Shown here in pieces: positions 18,038 through 27,249 of a stretch of DNA of 64,000 nucleotides. Below the pieces are notes generated by a model, which was not told the origin of the DNA, searched no databases, and was given only the letters and a program-made list of their open reading frames with translations. The stretch is taken from the NCBI GenBank assembly GCA_963828215.1, contig CAWHFO010000047.1:124001-188000 (forward strand), read 5' to 3'. The first letter of the stretch is position 1. Each line of letters starts with the position of its first letter. A program made the position numbers and the translations under genes. The stretch is from CAVTJL01 sp963828215. GTDB taxonomy: Bacteria > Pseudomonadota > Alphaproteobacteria > Geminicoccales > Geminicoccaceae.

Positions 18038-21000
18038 ATGCCCCGGCGATCCGACCTCGACCTGGTGCTCGACCTCGCGGCGGAGGGCTGCCTGCTTCTC
18101 CGCCGCCGCGGCCCCCTGCGCCCGCCCCCCGAGATCGTCTACGCCAACCGCCGCCTCACCCTGCTCACCGGCCACGCGATCGAGCGCCTCGTCGGCCGCA
18201 GCCTGCGCGTGCTGCGGCCCGCCCGCCGGCCGCCCGACCGCTTCCCGGAGCTCCTAGAGGCGAGCGCCCTCGGCCGCCCGTTCGAGGGCCCGATGCCGCT
18301 CAGGACGGCCGCCGACGGCGACCGGCCCTTCGAGGTGCGCCTGCACCCCCTGGGCGGGCCCGGCGACCCGCAGGCCCTGTTCGTCGCCCCGGCGCCCGAC
18401 CAGGCCGTGGCGGACGGCGGCGTCGCCCAGCTCGTCGGCGCGGCCAGGAGCCTGGCCGGCCTCGTCGGGGAGGCCCTCTACGTGTCGCGGGTCGAGGACG
18501 ACCTCAGGCTGACGCTGGTCTGGGCCGACGCCCGCTTCGCCGAGCTCACCGGCTACACGCCCGACGCCCTGGCGGCGAGCGGCGGCTACCAGGCGCTGGT
18601 CCCGGCCGACGACCTCCCCCTGCTGCGCCGCCGCAACCAGGCCCTGCTCGGCGGCGAGGGCGGCGTCGCCCGCTACCGGCTGCGGACCCGGGCGGGGCGG
18701 ATCCGCCGGGTCCGGGACACGGCGCGGGCCATCGCCCCGGGCGGCGACACCCTGGTCGGGGCCGTGCTCGGCACCCTGGCCGACGACGGGCGGGCCTCGG
18801 CCGAGCGGAGCGAGGCGGCTCAGGAGCGGCTCGCCGCCCTGCTCGGCCGGCAGCTCCAGCGCCTCGTCTGCCTGGTCGACGACCGCGGCCTGGTGAGCTG
18901 GGCCAGCCCCGAGCCCCCGACGCCGCTGGCCGATGCGGTGCGCGGCCTCGTCCAGGCCGATCCCGAGCTCCTGCTGCCGCCGCGTCTCGCCGACGACTGG
19001 CTGGATCTGGTCGACCGGGCCTTCGCCGGCGCCGAGGCCGCGACCGGCCGGCTCGACTGGCCGCTGGGCCGGAACGACGCCACCGTCGAGGTCACGATGG
19101 TGCCGGTCGACGAGGACCGCGCCCTGGCCCTGATCGGCCCGGTCGACGCCCCGGCCGCGGGCTCCGCCGGCGGGGCGCCCCCGGCCGCCGGCCCGGCCGT
19201 GCCGCTCGCCGCCGTGGCGGCCCTGGGCTCGCCGCTGATCGTGCTCGCGGCGGACGGACGGATCCTGGAGGCGGGCGAGGCGGCCGCGGCGCGCCTGGGC
19301 CTCCCGGGCCAGGCCCTGGCCGGGCGCGCTCTCGTCGAGGAGGCGGCCGGGCCGGCGCACCGGGCCCCCCTCGAGGCGGCGCTCGCCGCCGCCCTGGCCC
19401 TGCCGGGATCGCCCGTCGAGGTCGAGCTGGCTCTGGACGGTCGGCGCTGGCCCGTCACGGCCCTGCTCGCCCGGCTCTGCGCCGTTCCGCCGACGCCGGG
19501 GGGCCAGCCGATGGTGCTGGCCCTCCTGCTCGAGCCGCCGCCGGCAGCGCCGCCCCGGGTCTCGGCCCTGCCCGACGCCGTCCTGCTCGAGGCCATCCTC
19601 GAGAGCCTGCCCGACGCCGTGCTCACGGTCGACGCTTCCGGCATCGTCGACTGGATGAGCGCCTCGGCCGAGCGGATGTTCGGGCGGCGCGGCCAGACGC
19701 TGGTGGGGCGCTCGATCGAGCCGCTGTTCGAGGGCGCCGACGCCGACGGCCGGCGCCTCCTCGACGGCCTCGTCGGCGAGTGGCCGGCCGGCGGCGGGGT
19801 CCGCGAGCTCAGGGCCCGAAGGGCGAGCGGCGAGCTCTTTCCCGTCGAGGTGACCGGCCGGTCCTTCGGCGAGGAGCGGCGCCGCTTCGCGCTCGTGGTG
19901 CGGGATCTCACGCTGCGCCTGCACACCGAGGCGACGCTCGCCAATCTCGCCTATCACGACGCGCTGACCGGGCTGCCCAACCGGCTCCTGTTCCACGACC
20001 GCCTGGCCCAGGCGGTGGAGCGCGGCCGGCGCACCCGGCAGATGTTCGCCGTGATCCTGGTCGATCTCGACCGCTTCAAGCTCATCAACGACTCGCTCGG
20101 CATGGAGAAGGGCGACCATGTCCTCAAGGCCGTGGCCGACCGGCTGTCGCTCACGGTGCGCAAGGGCGACACGGTGGCCCGCCTCGGCGGCGACGAGTTC
20201 ATGCTGCTGCTGGCCGGCACCGAGTCCGCGGAGGCGGTGGCGACGGTCGCCCAGAAGCTGCTCGACGCGCTGCGCCCGCCCCTGGCCGTCGACGGCCACG
20301 AGCTGACCACGACGGCCAGCATCGGGGTGGCGCTCTTCCCGCACGACGGCGACACGCCCGAGACCCTGGTCAAGAACGCGGACACCGCCCTCTCGCGCGC
20401 CAAGGAGCAGGGCCGCAACCACTTCCAGCTCTACACCACCGACATGAACGCCATGGCGTTCGAGCGGCTGATGCTCGAGAGCCGCCTCAGGCGGGCGCTC
20501 GAGCATGGCGAGCTGGTCGTCTACTACCAGCCGCAGGCGAGCCTCGAGACCGGGGCGATCGTCGGCGTCGAGGCGCTCATCCGCTGGATCGACCCGGTCC
20601 TGGGCCTGGTGCCGCCCGGCGACTTCATCCCGCTCGCCGAGGAGACCGGGCTCATCGTCCCGATCGGCGCCTGGGTGCTGCGCACGGCCTGTGCCGAGAT
20701 CGTCCGCTGGCAGCGACGGCTCGGCCGCCCGGACCTCAGGGTGGCCGTCAACCTCTCGGCCCGGCAGTTCCAGCAGGCCGATCTCCTGGACCTGATCCAG
20801 ACGACGCTGGCGGACACCGGGCTCCCGGCCGGCACCCTCGAGCTCGAGATCACCGAGAGCGTCGTGATGCGCGACGCCACCATCTCGGTGCGCCGCCTGA
20901 AGGAGCTGACGGGCCTGGGCGTGCATCTGGCGATCGACGATTTCGGCACGGGCTATTCCTCGCTGGCCTACCTCCGCACCTTCCCGATCCGCTCGCTCAA

Positions 21001-21256
21001 GATCGACCGGACCTTCATCCGGGACATCGACCGCGACCCCGAGTCCGCCACCCTGGCCCAGGGCGTCGTCGGGCTAGGCCGCAGCCTGGGCCTCCGGCTC
21101 ATCGCCGAAGGGGTCGAGACACCCCGCCAGCTCGAGATGCTGAAGGGCTACGGCTGCCAGGAGATGCAGGGTTTTTTGCTCAGCCGGCCGGTTCCGGCCG
21201 AGGAGGCGCTGGCCATCCTGAAGGAGGGCCGGACGCTGGCCGACGTCGCCGGCTGA
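18038..21256 (+). CDS. PAS-GGDEF-EAL cyclic-di-GMP signalling protein
   Basis: A 1,072-residue cytosolic protein with four or so PAS-like sensor segments: around residues 20-110 (IVYANRRLTLLTGHAIERL), 150-245 (FAELTGYTPDALA), 395-490 and 515-630 (LPDAVLTVDASGIVDWMSA). These are followed by a GGDEF diguanylate cyclase domain (signature GGDEF in RLGGDEFMLLL near residue 715) and an EAL phosphodiesterase domain (VEALIRW near 842, later LAIDDFGTGYSSL and IAEGVE). Both catalytic signatures are intact, so it could make and break c-di-GMP. No membrane segments. The ATG at 18038 is chosen; a GTG at 18026 is possible. No frameshift in 3.2 kb. Confidence 0.9.
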   Translation: MPRRSDLDLVLDLAAEGCLLLRRRGPLRPPPEIVYANRRLTLLTGHAIERLVGRSLRVLRPARRPPDRFPELLEASALGRPFEGPMPLRTAADGDRPFEVRLHPLGGPGDPQALFVAPAPDQAVADGGVAQLVGAARSLAGLVGEALYVSRVEDDLRLTLVWADARFAELTGYTPDALAASGGYQALVPADDLPLLRRRNQALLGGEGGVARYRLRTRAGRIRRVRDTARAIAPGGDTLVGAVLGTLADDGRASAERSEAAQERLAALLGRQLQRLVCLVDDRGLVSWASPEPPTPLADAVRGLVQADPELLLPPRLADDWLDLVDRAFAGAEAATGRLDWPLGRNDATVEVTMVPVDEDRALALIGPVDAPAAGSAGGAPPAAGPAVPLAAVAALGSPLIVLAADGRILEAGEAAAARLGLPGQALAGRALVEEAAGPAHRAPLEAALAAALALPGSPVEVELALDGRRWPVTALLARLCAVPPTPGGQPMVLALLLEPPPAAPPRVSALPDAVLLEAILESLPDAVLTVDASGIVDWMSASAERMFGRRGQTLVGRSIEPLFEGADADGRRLLDGLVGEWPAGGGVRELRARRASGELFPVEVTGRSFGEERRRFALVVRDLTLRLHTEATLANLAYHDALTGLPNRLLFHDRLAQAVERGRRTRQMFAVILVDLDRFKLINDSLGMEKGDHVLKAVADRLSLTVRKGDTVARLGGDEFMLLLAGTESAEAVATVAQKLLDALRPPLAVDGHELTTTASIGVALFPHDGDTPETLVKNADTALSRAKEQGRNHFQLYTTDMNAMAFERLMLESRLRRALEHGELVVYYQPQASLETGAIVGVEALIRWIDPVLGLVPPGDFIPLAEETGLIVPIGAWVLRTACAEIVRWQRRLGRPDLRVAVNLSARQFQQADLLDLIQTTLADTGLPAGTLELEITESVVMRDATISVRRLKELTGLGVHLAIDDFGTGYSSLAYLRTFPIRSLKIDRTFIRDIDRDPESATLAQGVVGLGRSLGLRLIAEGVETPRQLEMLKGYGCQEMQGFLLSRPVPAEEALAILKEGRTLADVAG

Positions 21257-21290
21257 CGCCGCCCTCTTGTGGTACGACACCCGTGCCGGA

Positions 21291-22079
21291 TCAGTAGAGA
21301 CCGGGCGTCTGGCCGCCGTCGACCGCGATCGCCGTGCCCTGGATGTGCCGCGCCCGCCCCGAGCAGAGGAAGAGCGCCAGCTCGGCGATGTCCTCGGGCT
21401 GGCCGAGGCGCTTGAGCCCGGACTCCTCGATCTGCCGGGCGCGGACCTCCTCGACCGTGCGCCCGGTCGCCGCCGCCCGCTGGGCGAAGAGCTGCTCGAC
21501 CCGCTCGGTCTGGGTGAGGCCCGGCAGGATGGCGTTGACGTTGACGCCCGCCCGCTTGCCGAGGCCGGCCAGGGCCTTCGTGAAGTTGGCCATGGCGGCG
21601 TTGACGGCACCGCCGATCATGAAGCCCGCATCGGGCGTGCGGGCGGCCCCGCCATTGATGTTGACGACATGCCCGCCCGCCGCTTCCAGCATCGGCCAGA
21701 AGAGCCGGCAGAGGCGGACACAGCCGAAGAACTTGAGGTCGAAGCCGTCGCCCCAGAGCTCGTCCGGCAGGTCGAGAAAGGCGCCGGCCCGGGTCGCCCC
21801 GGCCGAGTTGACCAGGATGTCGCACCGGCCGTGCCGCTGTGCCACCGCCGCGTGCAGGCTCTCGCAGCCCGCCAGGGTCCGCAGATCGGCCGCATGGACC
21901 ATCGGCGTCCGCCCCGTCGCGGCGGCGATGGCGTCCCGCGCCGCCTCGAGATTTTTCGGCGTGGCCGCCGCGATCACCGTCTCCGCCCCCTCCCTGGCGA
22001 AGGCCAGCGCGATGCCCCGCCCGATGCCCCGGCTCCCGCCGCTGACGACCACGACCTTGCCTGCGAGCTCTTCCGCCAT
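21291..22079 (-). CDS. Divergent short-chain dehydrogenase/reductase lacking the YxxxK site
   Basis: A 262-residue Rossmann-fold SDR. The cofactor loop is present (VVSGGSRGIGRGIALAFA), as are VNSAGATRAGAF and the C-terminal LFLCSGRARHIQGTAIAVDGG. The catalytic Ser, Tyr and Lys are not: where family members have NxSS and YxxSK the sequence reads HVVNINGGAARTP and GFMIGGAVNAAM. It may therefore bind a nucleotide or act by another mechanism. The ATG at 22079 has AGGAGAG 5 bases upstream. No obvious operon partner. Confidence 0.82.
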   Translation of the reverse strand: MAEELAGKVVVVSGGSRGIGRGIALAFAREGAETVIAAATPKNLEAARDAIAAATGRTPMVHAADLRTLAGCESLHAAVAQRHGRCDILVNSAGATRAGAFLDLPDELWGDGFDLKFFGCVRLCRLFWPMLEAAGGHVVNINGGAARTPDAGFMIGGAVNAAMANFTKALAGLGKRAGVNVNAILPGLTQTERVEQLFAQRAAATGRTVEEVRARQIEESGLKRLGQPEDIAELALFLCSGRARHIQGTAIAVDGGQTPGLY

Positions 22080-22465
22080 GTGCCCTCTCCTCTGCTCCAC
22101 CCGACCGACCCGCCCTCGACACGGCCGAGCGTCGACAGGATCAGGCGAGGGTCCGACGGTGACGGCGGGCGGTCAAGGCGGGACGCCCCCGGATGAATCC
22201 CACCGGCCGCCCACGCCGCCATGTAGTCTCCGCACGCCCTCGCGGCCGCGAGACATGAGAAATACGTCATTGACGGATCCGGGGCGCACCATCCGGGAGC
22301 GACCGGCCGGCGACCGACAGCTCGGACCGGACGGGCGACCGATCCGCCGGACGGGTGCTCGGCGCGAATGACGCTGGCGCACGGTGACGGCCCTGCTAGT
22401 CTGTTCGCCTGCAAGGAGATCAAGGCTGCGGAGCTGGCGCGACCACGGCGCCTGAAGGGGTTGCG
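22080..22465. other. Intergenic stretch between divergent SDR and methyltransferase genes
   Basis: 386 bases between divergent start codons, so it should hold both promoters. I see no gene, no strong inverted repeat and no confident promoter boxes. TTGACG occurs near 22271, and TGCTAGTCT near 22394 resembles an extended -10, but they are not correctly spaced. Confidence 0.4.
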
Positions 22466-23305
22466 ATGGACGGCGCGCAGGACATCGACGCGATCAATCG
22501 GCGGGCCTGGAAGTCGCGGGACGCGCAGAGCCAGTTCGCGACACTGGCGGGCTGGACCGATCCCGGCGAGCGCCGGGCCACGGCCCGGGTGGCCGAGGAG
22601 GCCCGGGGCAAGCCGATCCTCGACATCGGCGTGGGCGGCGGCCGGACCACCGCCATCCTCCGCGAGATCAGCACCGACTATGTGGGCATCGACTACACGC
22701 CCGAGATGGTCGAGCTGTGCCGCAGCAACCACCCGTGGGCGCGCATCGAGCACGGCGACGCCCGCGACCTTTCCGCCTTTCCCGACGGCTCGAAATTCCT
22801 GGTGGTCTTCAGCTTCAACGGCATCGACGCGGTCGACTACGAGGACCGGATGAAAATCCTGCGCGAGGTCCACCGCGTCCTCCAGCCGGGCGGCCTCTTC
22901 ATCGTCTCGGCCCACAACCGGGAGGGCCCGGGCCATCGCGAGCAGCTCGGCCTCGGCATGCTCCATCTCACCGCCCATCCCCTGAAGCTCGGCTGGCGCG
23001 TCCTCAACTTCGCCCTCTTCGCCTCCGCGTCCTTCCTCAACCATCGGCGGCACCGCCGGCTCAATCGCGAGTTCGAGGGCTACTCGATCAGGAACGCCGC
23101 CGCCCACAATTTCGGCATCGTCATCGTCTACACGACCTTCGAGGAGCAGAAGCGCCAGCTCGCCTCCGTGGGCTTCAGGACCGAGGCCGTGTACGACAAC
23201 GAGGCCGGCCGCCTCGTCGACGAGGGCACCCCGAAGGAAAAGATATTCTGGTTCCACTTCGTGGCCCGCAAGCCCCTGGAGCCGGCGCCCGTCCACCTCT
23301 GCTAG
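22466..23305 (+). CDS. Class I SAM-dependent methyltransferase
   Basis: A 279-residue methyltransferase. Motif I is ILDIGVGGGRTTAIL near residue 52, followed by the acidic motif II YVGIDYTPEMVELC, and HRVLQPGGLFIVSAHNREG (motif III region) near 145. The substrate is unknown; a C-terminal segment with TTFEEQKRQLASVGF is typical of small-molecule methyltransferases. Converges on the pentapeptide-repeat gene with a 26-base gap. Confidence 0.8.
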   Translation: MDGAQDIDAINRRAWKSRDAQSQFATLAGWTDPGERRATARVAEEARGKPILDIGVGGGRTTAILREISTDYVGIDYTPEMVELCRSNHPWARIEHGDARDLSAFPDGSKFLVVFSFNGIDAVDYEDRMKILREVHRVLQPGGLFIVSAHNREGPGHREQLGLGMLHLTAHPLKLGWRVLNFALFASASFLNHRRHRRLNREFEGYSIRNAAAHNFGIVIVYTTFEEQKRQLASVGFRTEAVYDNEAGRLVDEGTPKEKIFWFHFVARKPLEPAPVHLC

Positions 23306-23331
23306 GGCCGAGCGGCGGCCGCCCGGGGCTC

Positions 23332-23904
23332 TCAGTGGGCGAGATCGGCGCCCTCGGTCCGCGGCCCGGCTTGGCAGCGGCCGACCGAGCCCGGGGCACA
23401 GATCGTCTTGCCGTCGACCCAGCGGGCACCGGAGAGCTCGGCCCGCAGCAGGTCGGCGCCGTCGAGGAGCGCATCGGTGAGGTCGGCGCGCTCGAGGTCG
23501 CTGGCGTAGAGGTGGGCGCGCTCGAGGCTCGCCCGGCGCAGCGAGGCGCCGGAGAGATCGGCGTTGGTGAGGTCGGCCTCGGTGAGATTGGCGCCGTCCA
23601 GGACGGCGCTGACCAGCTTCGTGGAGACGAGCTTGGCGCCGCGGAGGTCGGCGCCCGCGAGCACCGCCCCGCTGAGGTCGGCGCGCTTGAACGAGACGCC
23701 CCGGAGATCCGCCCTGCTGAGGTCGACGCCGCTCAGGTCCTGCCCGTCGACGAGGCAGCGGCGCCACTGGACGCCCGGGCCCGCCGTGTCCGTGCAGTCC
23801 GCCAGCGCCCCGGGCGCGCCCAGCCCCAGGCAGGCGAGCCCTACCAGGGCGGCGGCCAGCGCGGCACCCAGCCCGCCGGCCGCCGGACGGCGCCGGGCCT
23901 GCAC
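23332..23904 (-). CDS. Exported pentapeptide-repeat protein
   Basis: A 190-residue protein with an N-terminal signal peptide (LGAALAAALVGLACLGLG, ending ALA) followed by about 15 tandem A(D/N)LxX pentapeptides, e.g. ADLRGVSFKRADLSGAVLAG, which form a square beta-helix. A short C-terminal cap has two cysteines (ICAPGSVGRC). The start codon is 2 bases beyond the lipB stop, so it is probably translated after lipB from the same message. Its role is unknown; exported pentapeptide proteins differ from the cytosolic gyrase-protecting Qnr/MfpA type. Confidence 0.82.
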   Translation of the reverse strand: MQARRRPAAGGLGAALAAALVGLACLGLGAPGALADCTDTAGPGVQWRRCLVDGQDLSGVDLSRADLRGVSFKRADLSGAVLAGADLRGAKLVSTKLVSAVLDGANLTEADLTNADLSGASLRRASLERAHLYASDLERADLTDALLDGADLLRAELSGARWVDGKTICAPGSVGRCQAGPRTEGADLAH

Positions 23905-23906
23905 CG

Positions 23907-24551
23907 CTAGTCCCCGAGCACGGCCGGGAAATGGCGCCGGATCGCCTGGTCGAGATCGCTCATCGACGCCTCACTACCCTGATCCCGCACCGAGGTCACG
24001 GCGAAGCCGGCGAGGCCGCAGGGCACGATGCCCGAGAAATGCTCGAGGTCGGGGTCGAGATTGATCGCCACGCCATGGAAGGTCACCCAGTGCCGCACGC
24101 GCACGCCGATCGCCGCGATCTTGGCCTCCGGGCGCCCCGGCCGGGCCACCCAGATGCCGACCCGCCCCTCGCGCCGCTCGCCCCGGATGTCGAGGTCGCC
24201 GAGCGCCTGGATGACCAGCTCCTCGAGCCGCCAGACATGACGCCTGAGGTCGCGGTCGCGCCGGCCCAGGTCCCGGATCACGTAGACCACCCGCTGGCCC
24301 GGCCCGTGATAGGTGAAGCGCCCGCCGCGCCCGGTCCGGTGCACCGGGAAGCGGAGCGGCGTCAGCAGCTCGCCCTCGGCGGCGCTGGTGCCGGCGGTGT
24401 AGATGGGCGGATGCTCGAGCAGCCAGACCAGCTCGTCGGCCTCGCCCGCCCGCACCGCCGCGACCCGCTCCTCCATCTGGCGCACCGCCGCCTCGTAGTC
24501 GACGGGCCCGTCGCTCAGACGCCATTCGCTGCGGGTGGTCAGGGCCAGCAT
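23907..24551 (-). CDS. lipB: Lipoyl(octanoyl) transferase
   Basis: A 214-residue enzyme that moves octanoyl groups from acyl carrier protein to lipoyl-dependent enzymes. Family signature GRGGRFTYHGPGQRVVY near residue 74, catalytic lysine in EAKIAAIGVR near 140, and catalytic cysteine in SGIVPCGLAGFAVTS near 175. Its start lies 77 bases from the divergent tRNA-Leu gene. Confidence 0.94.
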   Translation of the reverse strand: MLALTTRSEWRLSDGPVDYEAAVRQMEERVAAVRAGEADELVWLLEHPPIYTAGTSAAEGELLTPLRFPVHRTGRGGRFTYHGPGQRVVYVIRDLGRRDRDLRRHVWRLEELVIQALGDLDIRGERREGRVGIWVARPGRPEAKIAAIGVRVRHWVTFHGVAINLDPDLEHFSGIVPCGLAGFAVTSVRDQGSEASMSDLDQAIRRHFPAVLGD

Positions 24552-24558
24552 CCTGCTC

Positions 24559-24587
24559 TTGTCACGGTCGGGGGCATTTGATAGATC
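24559..24587 (+). promoter_or_regulatory. Probable promoter of tRNA-Leu
   Basis: TTGTCA (24559-24564) and TAGATC (24582-24587) are spaced by exactly 17 bases, about 40 bases before the tRNA. Between them and the tRNA is an imperfect hairpin (CCTCGAGCGCG with CGCGCCCGAGG, 24594-24620), which would be in the tRNA leader. Confidence 0.4.
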
Positions 24588-24627
24588 GCGGGTCCTCGAG
24601 CGCGGGGCACGCGCCCGAGGACATAGT

Positions 24628-24714
24628 GCGGTCGTGGCGGAATTGGTAGACGCGCCAGCTTGAGGGGCTGGTGGCCGAAAGGCCGTGGAAGTTCGAGTCT
24701 TCTCGACCGCACCA
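24628..24714 (+). tRNA. tRNA-Leu(GAG)
   Basis: An 87-base class II tRNA with encoded CCA. The acceptor stem is GCGGTCG with CGACCGC. The anticodon arm is CCAGC-TTGAGGG-GCTGG, anticodon GAG. A long variable arm (TGGCCGAAAGGCCG) and the T arm with GTTCGAGTC follow. Confidence 0.95.
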
Positions 24715-24782
24715 AATCGCTCAGCCGGTCACCATCCTCTGCTCCGCGCGTCGGCGCGCCTCGACCTCGCGCCCGGCCCGCG

Positions 24783-25655
24783 TCAGCGCGCCACCACCTT
24801 GCGGTAGAGATGCCAGGTGGCGTGGCCGAGCACCGGCATCACGACGATGAGCCCGAGAAGCAGCGGGATGGCGCCGATCACGAGGCCCGTGGCGACGATC
24901 AGGCCCCAGAGCGCCATCGGGCCGGGGTTCTCGCGCACCGCCCGGACCGAGGTCGAGATCGCCGTGCCGAGGCCCACGTCGCGGTCGAGCAGCAGCGGGA
25001 AGGAGACGACGCTGATGGTCAGCACCAGGACGGCGAAGCAGAAGCCGACGCCGATGCCGAGGACGATCATCGCCCAGCCCGGCCCGGTCCCGAGCACGTC
25101 CCGGAGGAAGGAGCCGATCGAGGCCGGCTTCTCGGTGCCGAGCGTGGCGGCGAAGATCCCGTAGGCCACGGCCAGCCACACCAGGAAGATGGCGAGGAGC
25201 AGAAGGCCCAGCACGAGGATGGCGCCGAAGGCCGGCGCCTTGACCACGCCGAAGGCATCGCCCCAGCCGATCTCGACCCCCTGCTCGCGCCTGCGGCTCA
25301 TCTCGTAGAGGCCGATCGCCGCCACCGGGCCGATCAGCGCGAAGCCGGAGGCCAGCGGAAAGATCAGCGGCAGCATCTCGTAGCCGAAGGCCAGGCGCGC
25401 CAGCACGAGGCCGGCCAGGGGATAGATCAGGCAGAGGAAGATGACGTCGGTCCGGTAGGCCGCGAAGTCGGCCAGCCCCTTGGCCAGCGCGTCCCTGATG
25501 TCCTCCGTCCCGATCCTCCGCACCACCGGCGGCGCCTCGCTGTCGGCGAGGCTCCCGCCGAGGGACTGGCTGGCCCGCCCCACCGCCACGTTGGCGTTGG
25601 CGAGCTGGTCCAGGCTCCATTCGACGGGGTTTCGGATGTGGTCGTGAGTGGCCAT
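24783..25655 (-). CDS. DUF2189-type integral membrane protein
   Basis: A 290-residue inner-membrane protein with six predicted hydrophobic segments, the first beginning VIFLCLIYPLAGLVLARLAFG. The N-terminal 60 residues are soluble (IRNPVEWSLDQLANANVAVG). The segment GYEMLPLIFPLASGFALIGP followed by GLYEMSRRREQG is typical of DUF2189 proteins common in alphaproteobacteria. Function unknown. It stands alone, reading towards tRNA-Leu. Confidence 0.75.
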   Translation of the reverse strand: MATHDHIRNPVEWSLDQLANANVAVGRASQSLGGSLADSEAPPVVRRIGTEDIRDALAKGLADFAAYRTDVIFLCLIYPLAGLVLARLAFGYEMLPLIFPLASGFALIGPVAAIGLYEMSRRREQGVEIGWGDAFGVVKAPAFGAILVLGLLLLAIFLVWLAVAYGIFAATLGTEKPASIGSFLRDVLGTGPGWAMIVLGIGVGFCFAVLVLTISVVSFPLLLDRDVGLGTAISTSVRAVRENPGPMALWGLIVATGLVIGAIPLLLGLIVVMPVLGHATWHLYRKVVAR

Positions 25656-25846
25656 GATGAGCTCTCCCTGGCCTCTGCGGCGCAGGGTCCCGAGCTCCCG
25701 TGGCGGGACATCCGAGCCGGCCGCCCGCCTCGAGGGAGCCGTGACCCATCCTATAAGCTAGCATGGACCTCAGGCGGTTTCACCTCCCGATCCGGTGATC
25801 CGCCCCGGCGGCAGCCGGTGCCGCCAACACCAAGGAGGAACGAGCG

Positions 25847-27226
25847 ATGCCGGAAAGGTTCGACGCGCTGATCATCGGCACCGGCCAGTCCGGCCCGTCC
25901 CTCGCCGACCGCCTGACCCGGGCCGGCTGGCGGGTCGCCATCGTCGAGCGCAAGCTCTTCGGCGGCACCTGCGTCAATACCGGCTGCATTCCCACCAAGA
26001 CGCTGGTCGCCAGCGCCCAGGCGGCCCATGTGGCACGCCGCGCCGCCGAGTTCGGCGTCGTGCTCGACGGGCCCGTCCGGGTCGACATGGGCCGCATCAA
26101 GGCCCGCAAGGATGCGGTCGTCCGCCTGTCGAACAAGGGCGTGGAGGGCTGGCTGCGCGGCATGGAGCGATGCACGGTCTATACCGGGCACGCCCGCTTC
26201 GAGGGGCCGACAAGGGTCCGGATCGGCGAAGAGCTGATCGAGGCCCCGAAAATCTTCATCAATGTCGGCGGGCGCGCCTCGCTGCCGCCGCTTTCCGGCC
26301 TCGACGCCGTCCCCTACCTCACCAACGCGACCATGATGGAGGTCGACTTCCTGCCCGAGCATCTGGTCATCGTCGGCGGCAGCTATATCGGGCTCGAGTT
26401 CGGGCAGATGTATCGCCGCTTCGGCAGCAGGGTGACGATCATCGAGCGCCAGCCCCGCCTGGTCGAGCGCGAGGACGAGGATGTCTCCACGGCGATCCGC
26501 GGGATCCTCGAGGACGAAGGCATAAACGTCTGCACCGGCGCCGACTGCCTCGGCTTCGAGGCCCGGAACGGCCGCATCGTGGCGCGGGTCACCTGCGCCG
26601 GCCGCCCGGAGGAGATCACGGGCTCGCACCTCCTGGTCGCGGCCGGCCGCCGCCCCAACACCGACGATCTCGGCCTGGAGAAGGCCGGCATCGAGACCGA
26701 CGACCGCGGCTACATCAAGGTCGACGGCAAGCTCAAGACCAATGTGCCGGGCATCTGGGCCATGGGCGACTGCAACGGCCAGGGTGCGTTCACCCACACA
26801 TCCTACAACGACTTCGAGATCGTCGCGGCCAATCTCCTCGACGACGACCCGCGCGACCTCGCCGACCGCATCACCGCCTATAATCTCTATATCGACCCGC
26901 CGCTCGGCCGCGCCGGCCTGACCGAGGCGCAGGCACGCGGCTCCGGCAAGAGGGTGCTGATGGCCAAGATGGCCATGGAGCGGGTCGGCCGCGCGGTCGA
27001 GCGCAGCGAGACCAAGGGCTTCATGAAGATCCTGGTCGACAGGGACACGGACCGGCTCCTCGGCGCCGCGCTCCTCGGCATCGGCGGCGACGAGATCATC
27101 CACTCGCTGCTCGACATCATGTACGCCGAGGCGCCCTACACGGTCATCCGGCGCGCCATGCACATCCACCCGACCGTCTCGGAGCTGATCCCGACGATGC
27201 TGGGAAGCCTCGAGCCGCTCGCCTGA
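25847..27226 (+). CDS. FAD-containing pyridine nucleotide-disulfide oxidoreductase
   Basis: A 459-residue flavoprotein of the dihydrolipoamide dehydrogenase/mercuric reductase family. FAD-binding N-terminus ALIIGTGQSGPSLADRL, redox-active disulfide GGTCVNTGCIPTKTL near residue 45, NAD-binding VIVGGSYIGLEFGQMY near 175, second FAD motif GIWAMGDCNGQGAFTH near 305, and the C-terminal dimer segment with the catalytic His in MHIHPTVSELIPT. No N-terminal heavy-metal domain and no C-terminal cysteine pair, so a mercury role is unlikely. A strong AAGGAGGAACG lies 5 bases before the ATG. Confidence 0.88.
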   Translation: MPERFDALIIGTGQSGPSLADRLTRAGWRVAIVERKLFGGTCVNTGCIPTKTLVASAQAAHVARRAAEFGVVLDGPVRVDMGRIKARKDAVVRLSNKGVEGWLRGMERCTVYTGHARFEGPTRVRIGEELIEAPKIFINVGGRASLPPLSGLDAVPYLTNATMMEVDFLPEHLVIVGGSYIGLEFGQMYRRFGSRVTIIERQPRLVEREDEDVSTAIRGILEDEGINVCTGADCLGFEARNGRIVARVTCAGRPEEITGSHLLVAAGRRPNTDDLGLEKAGIETDDRGYIKVDGKLKTNVPGIWAMGDCNGQGAFTHTSYNDFEIVAANLLDDDPRDLADRITAYNLYIDPPLGRAGLTEAQARGSGKRVLMAKMAMERVGRAVERSETKGFMKILVDRDTDRLLGAALLGIGGDEIIHSLLDIMYAEAPYTVIRRAMHIHPTVSELIPTMLGSLEPLA

Positions 27227-27249
27227 GGCAGCGGTTCCGGAGCCGCCCG

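Noticed and set aside
18254..20926. An 890-codon open frame opposite the GGDEF-EAL gene
   Set aside because: Shadow of a well-supported gene. No domain or start signal.
25847..27226. Mercuric reductase
   Set aside because: The N-terminal metal-binding domain and the C-terminal Cys pair are missing, and no mer genes are near.
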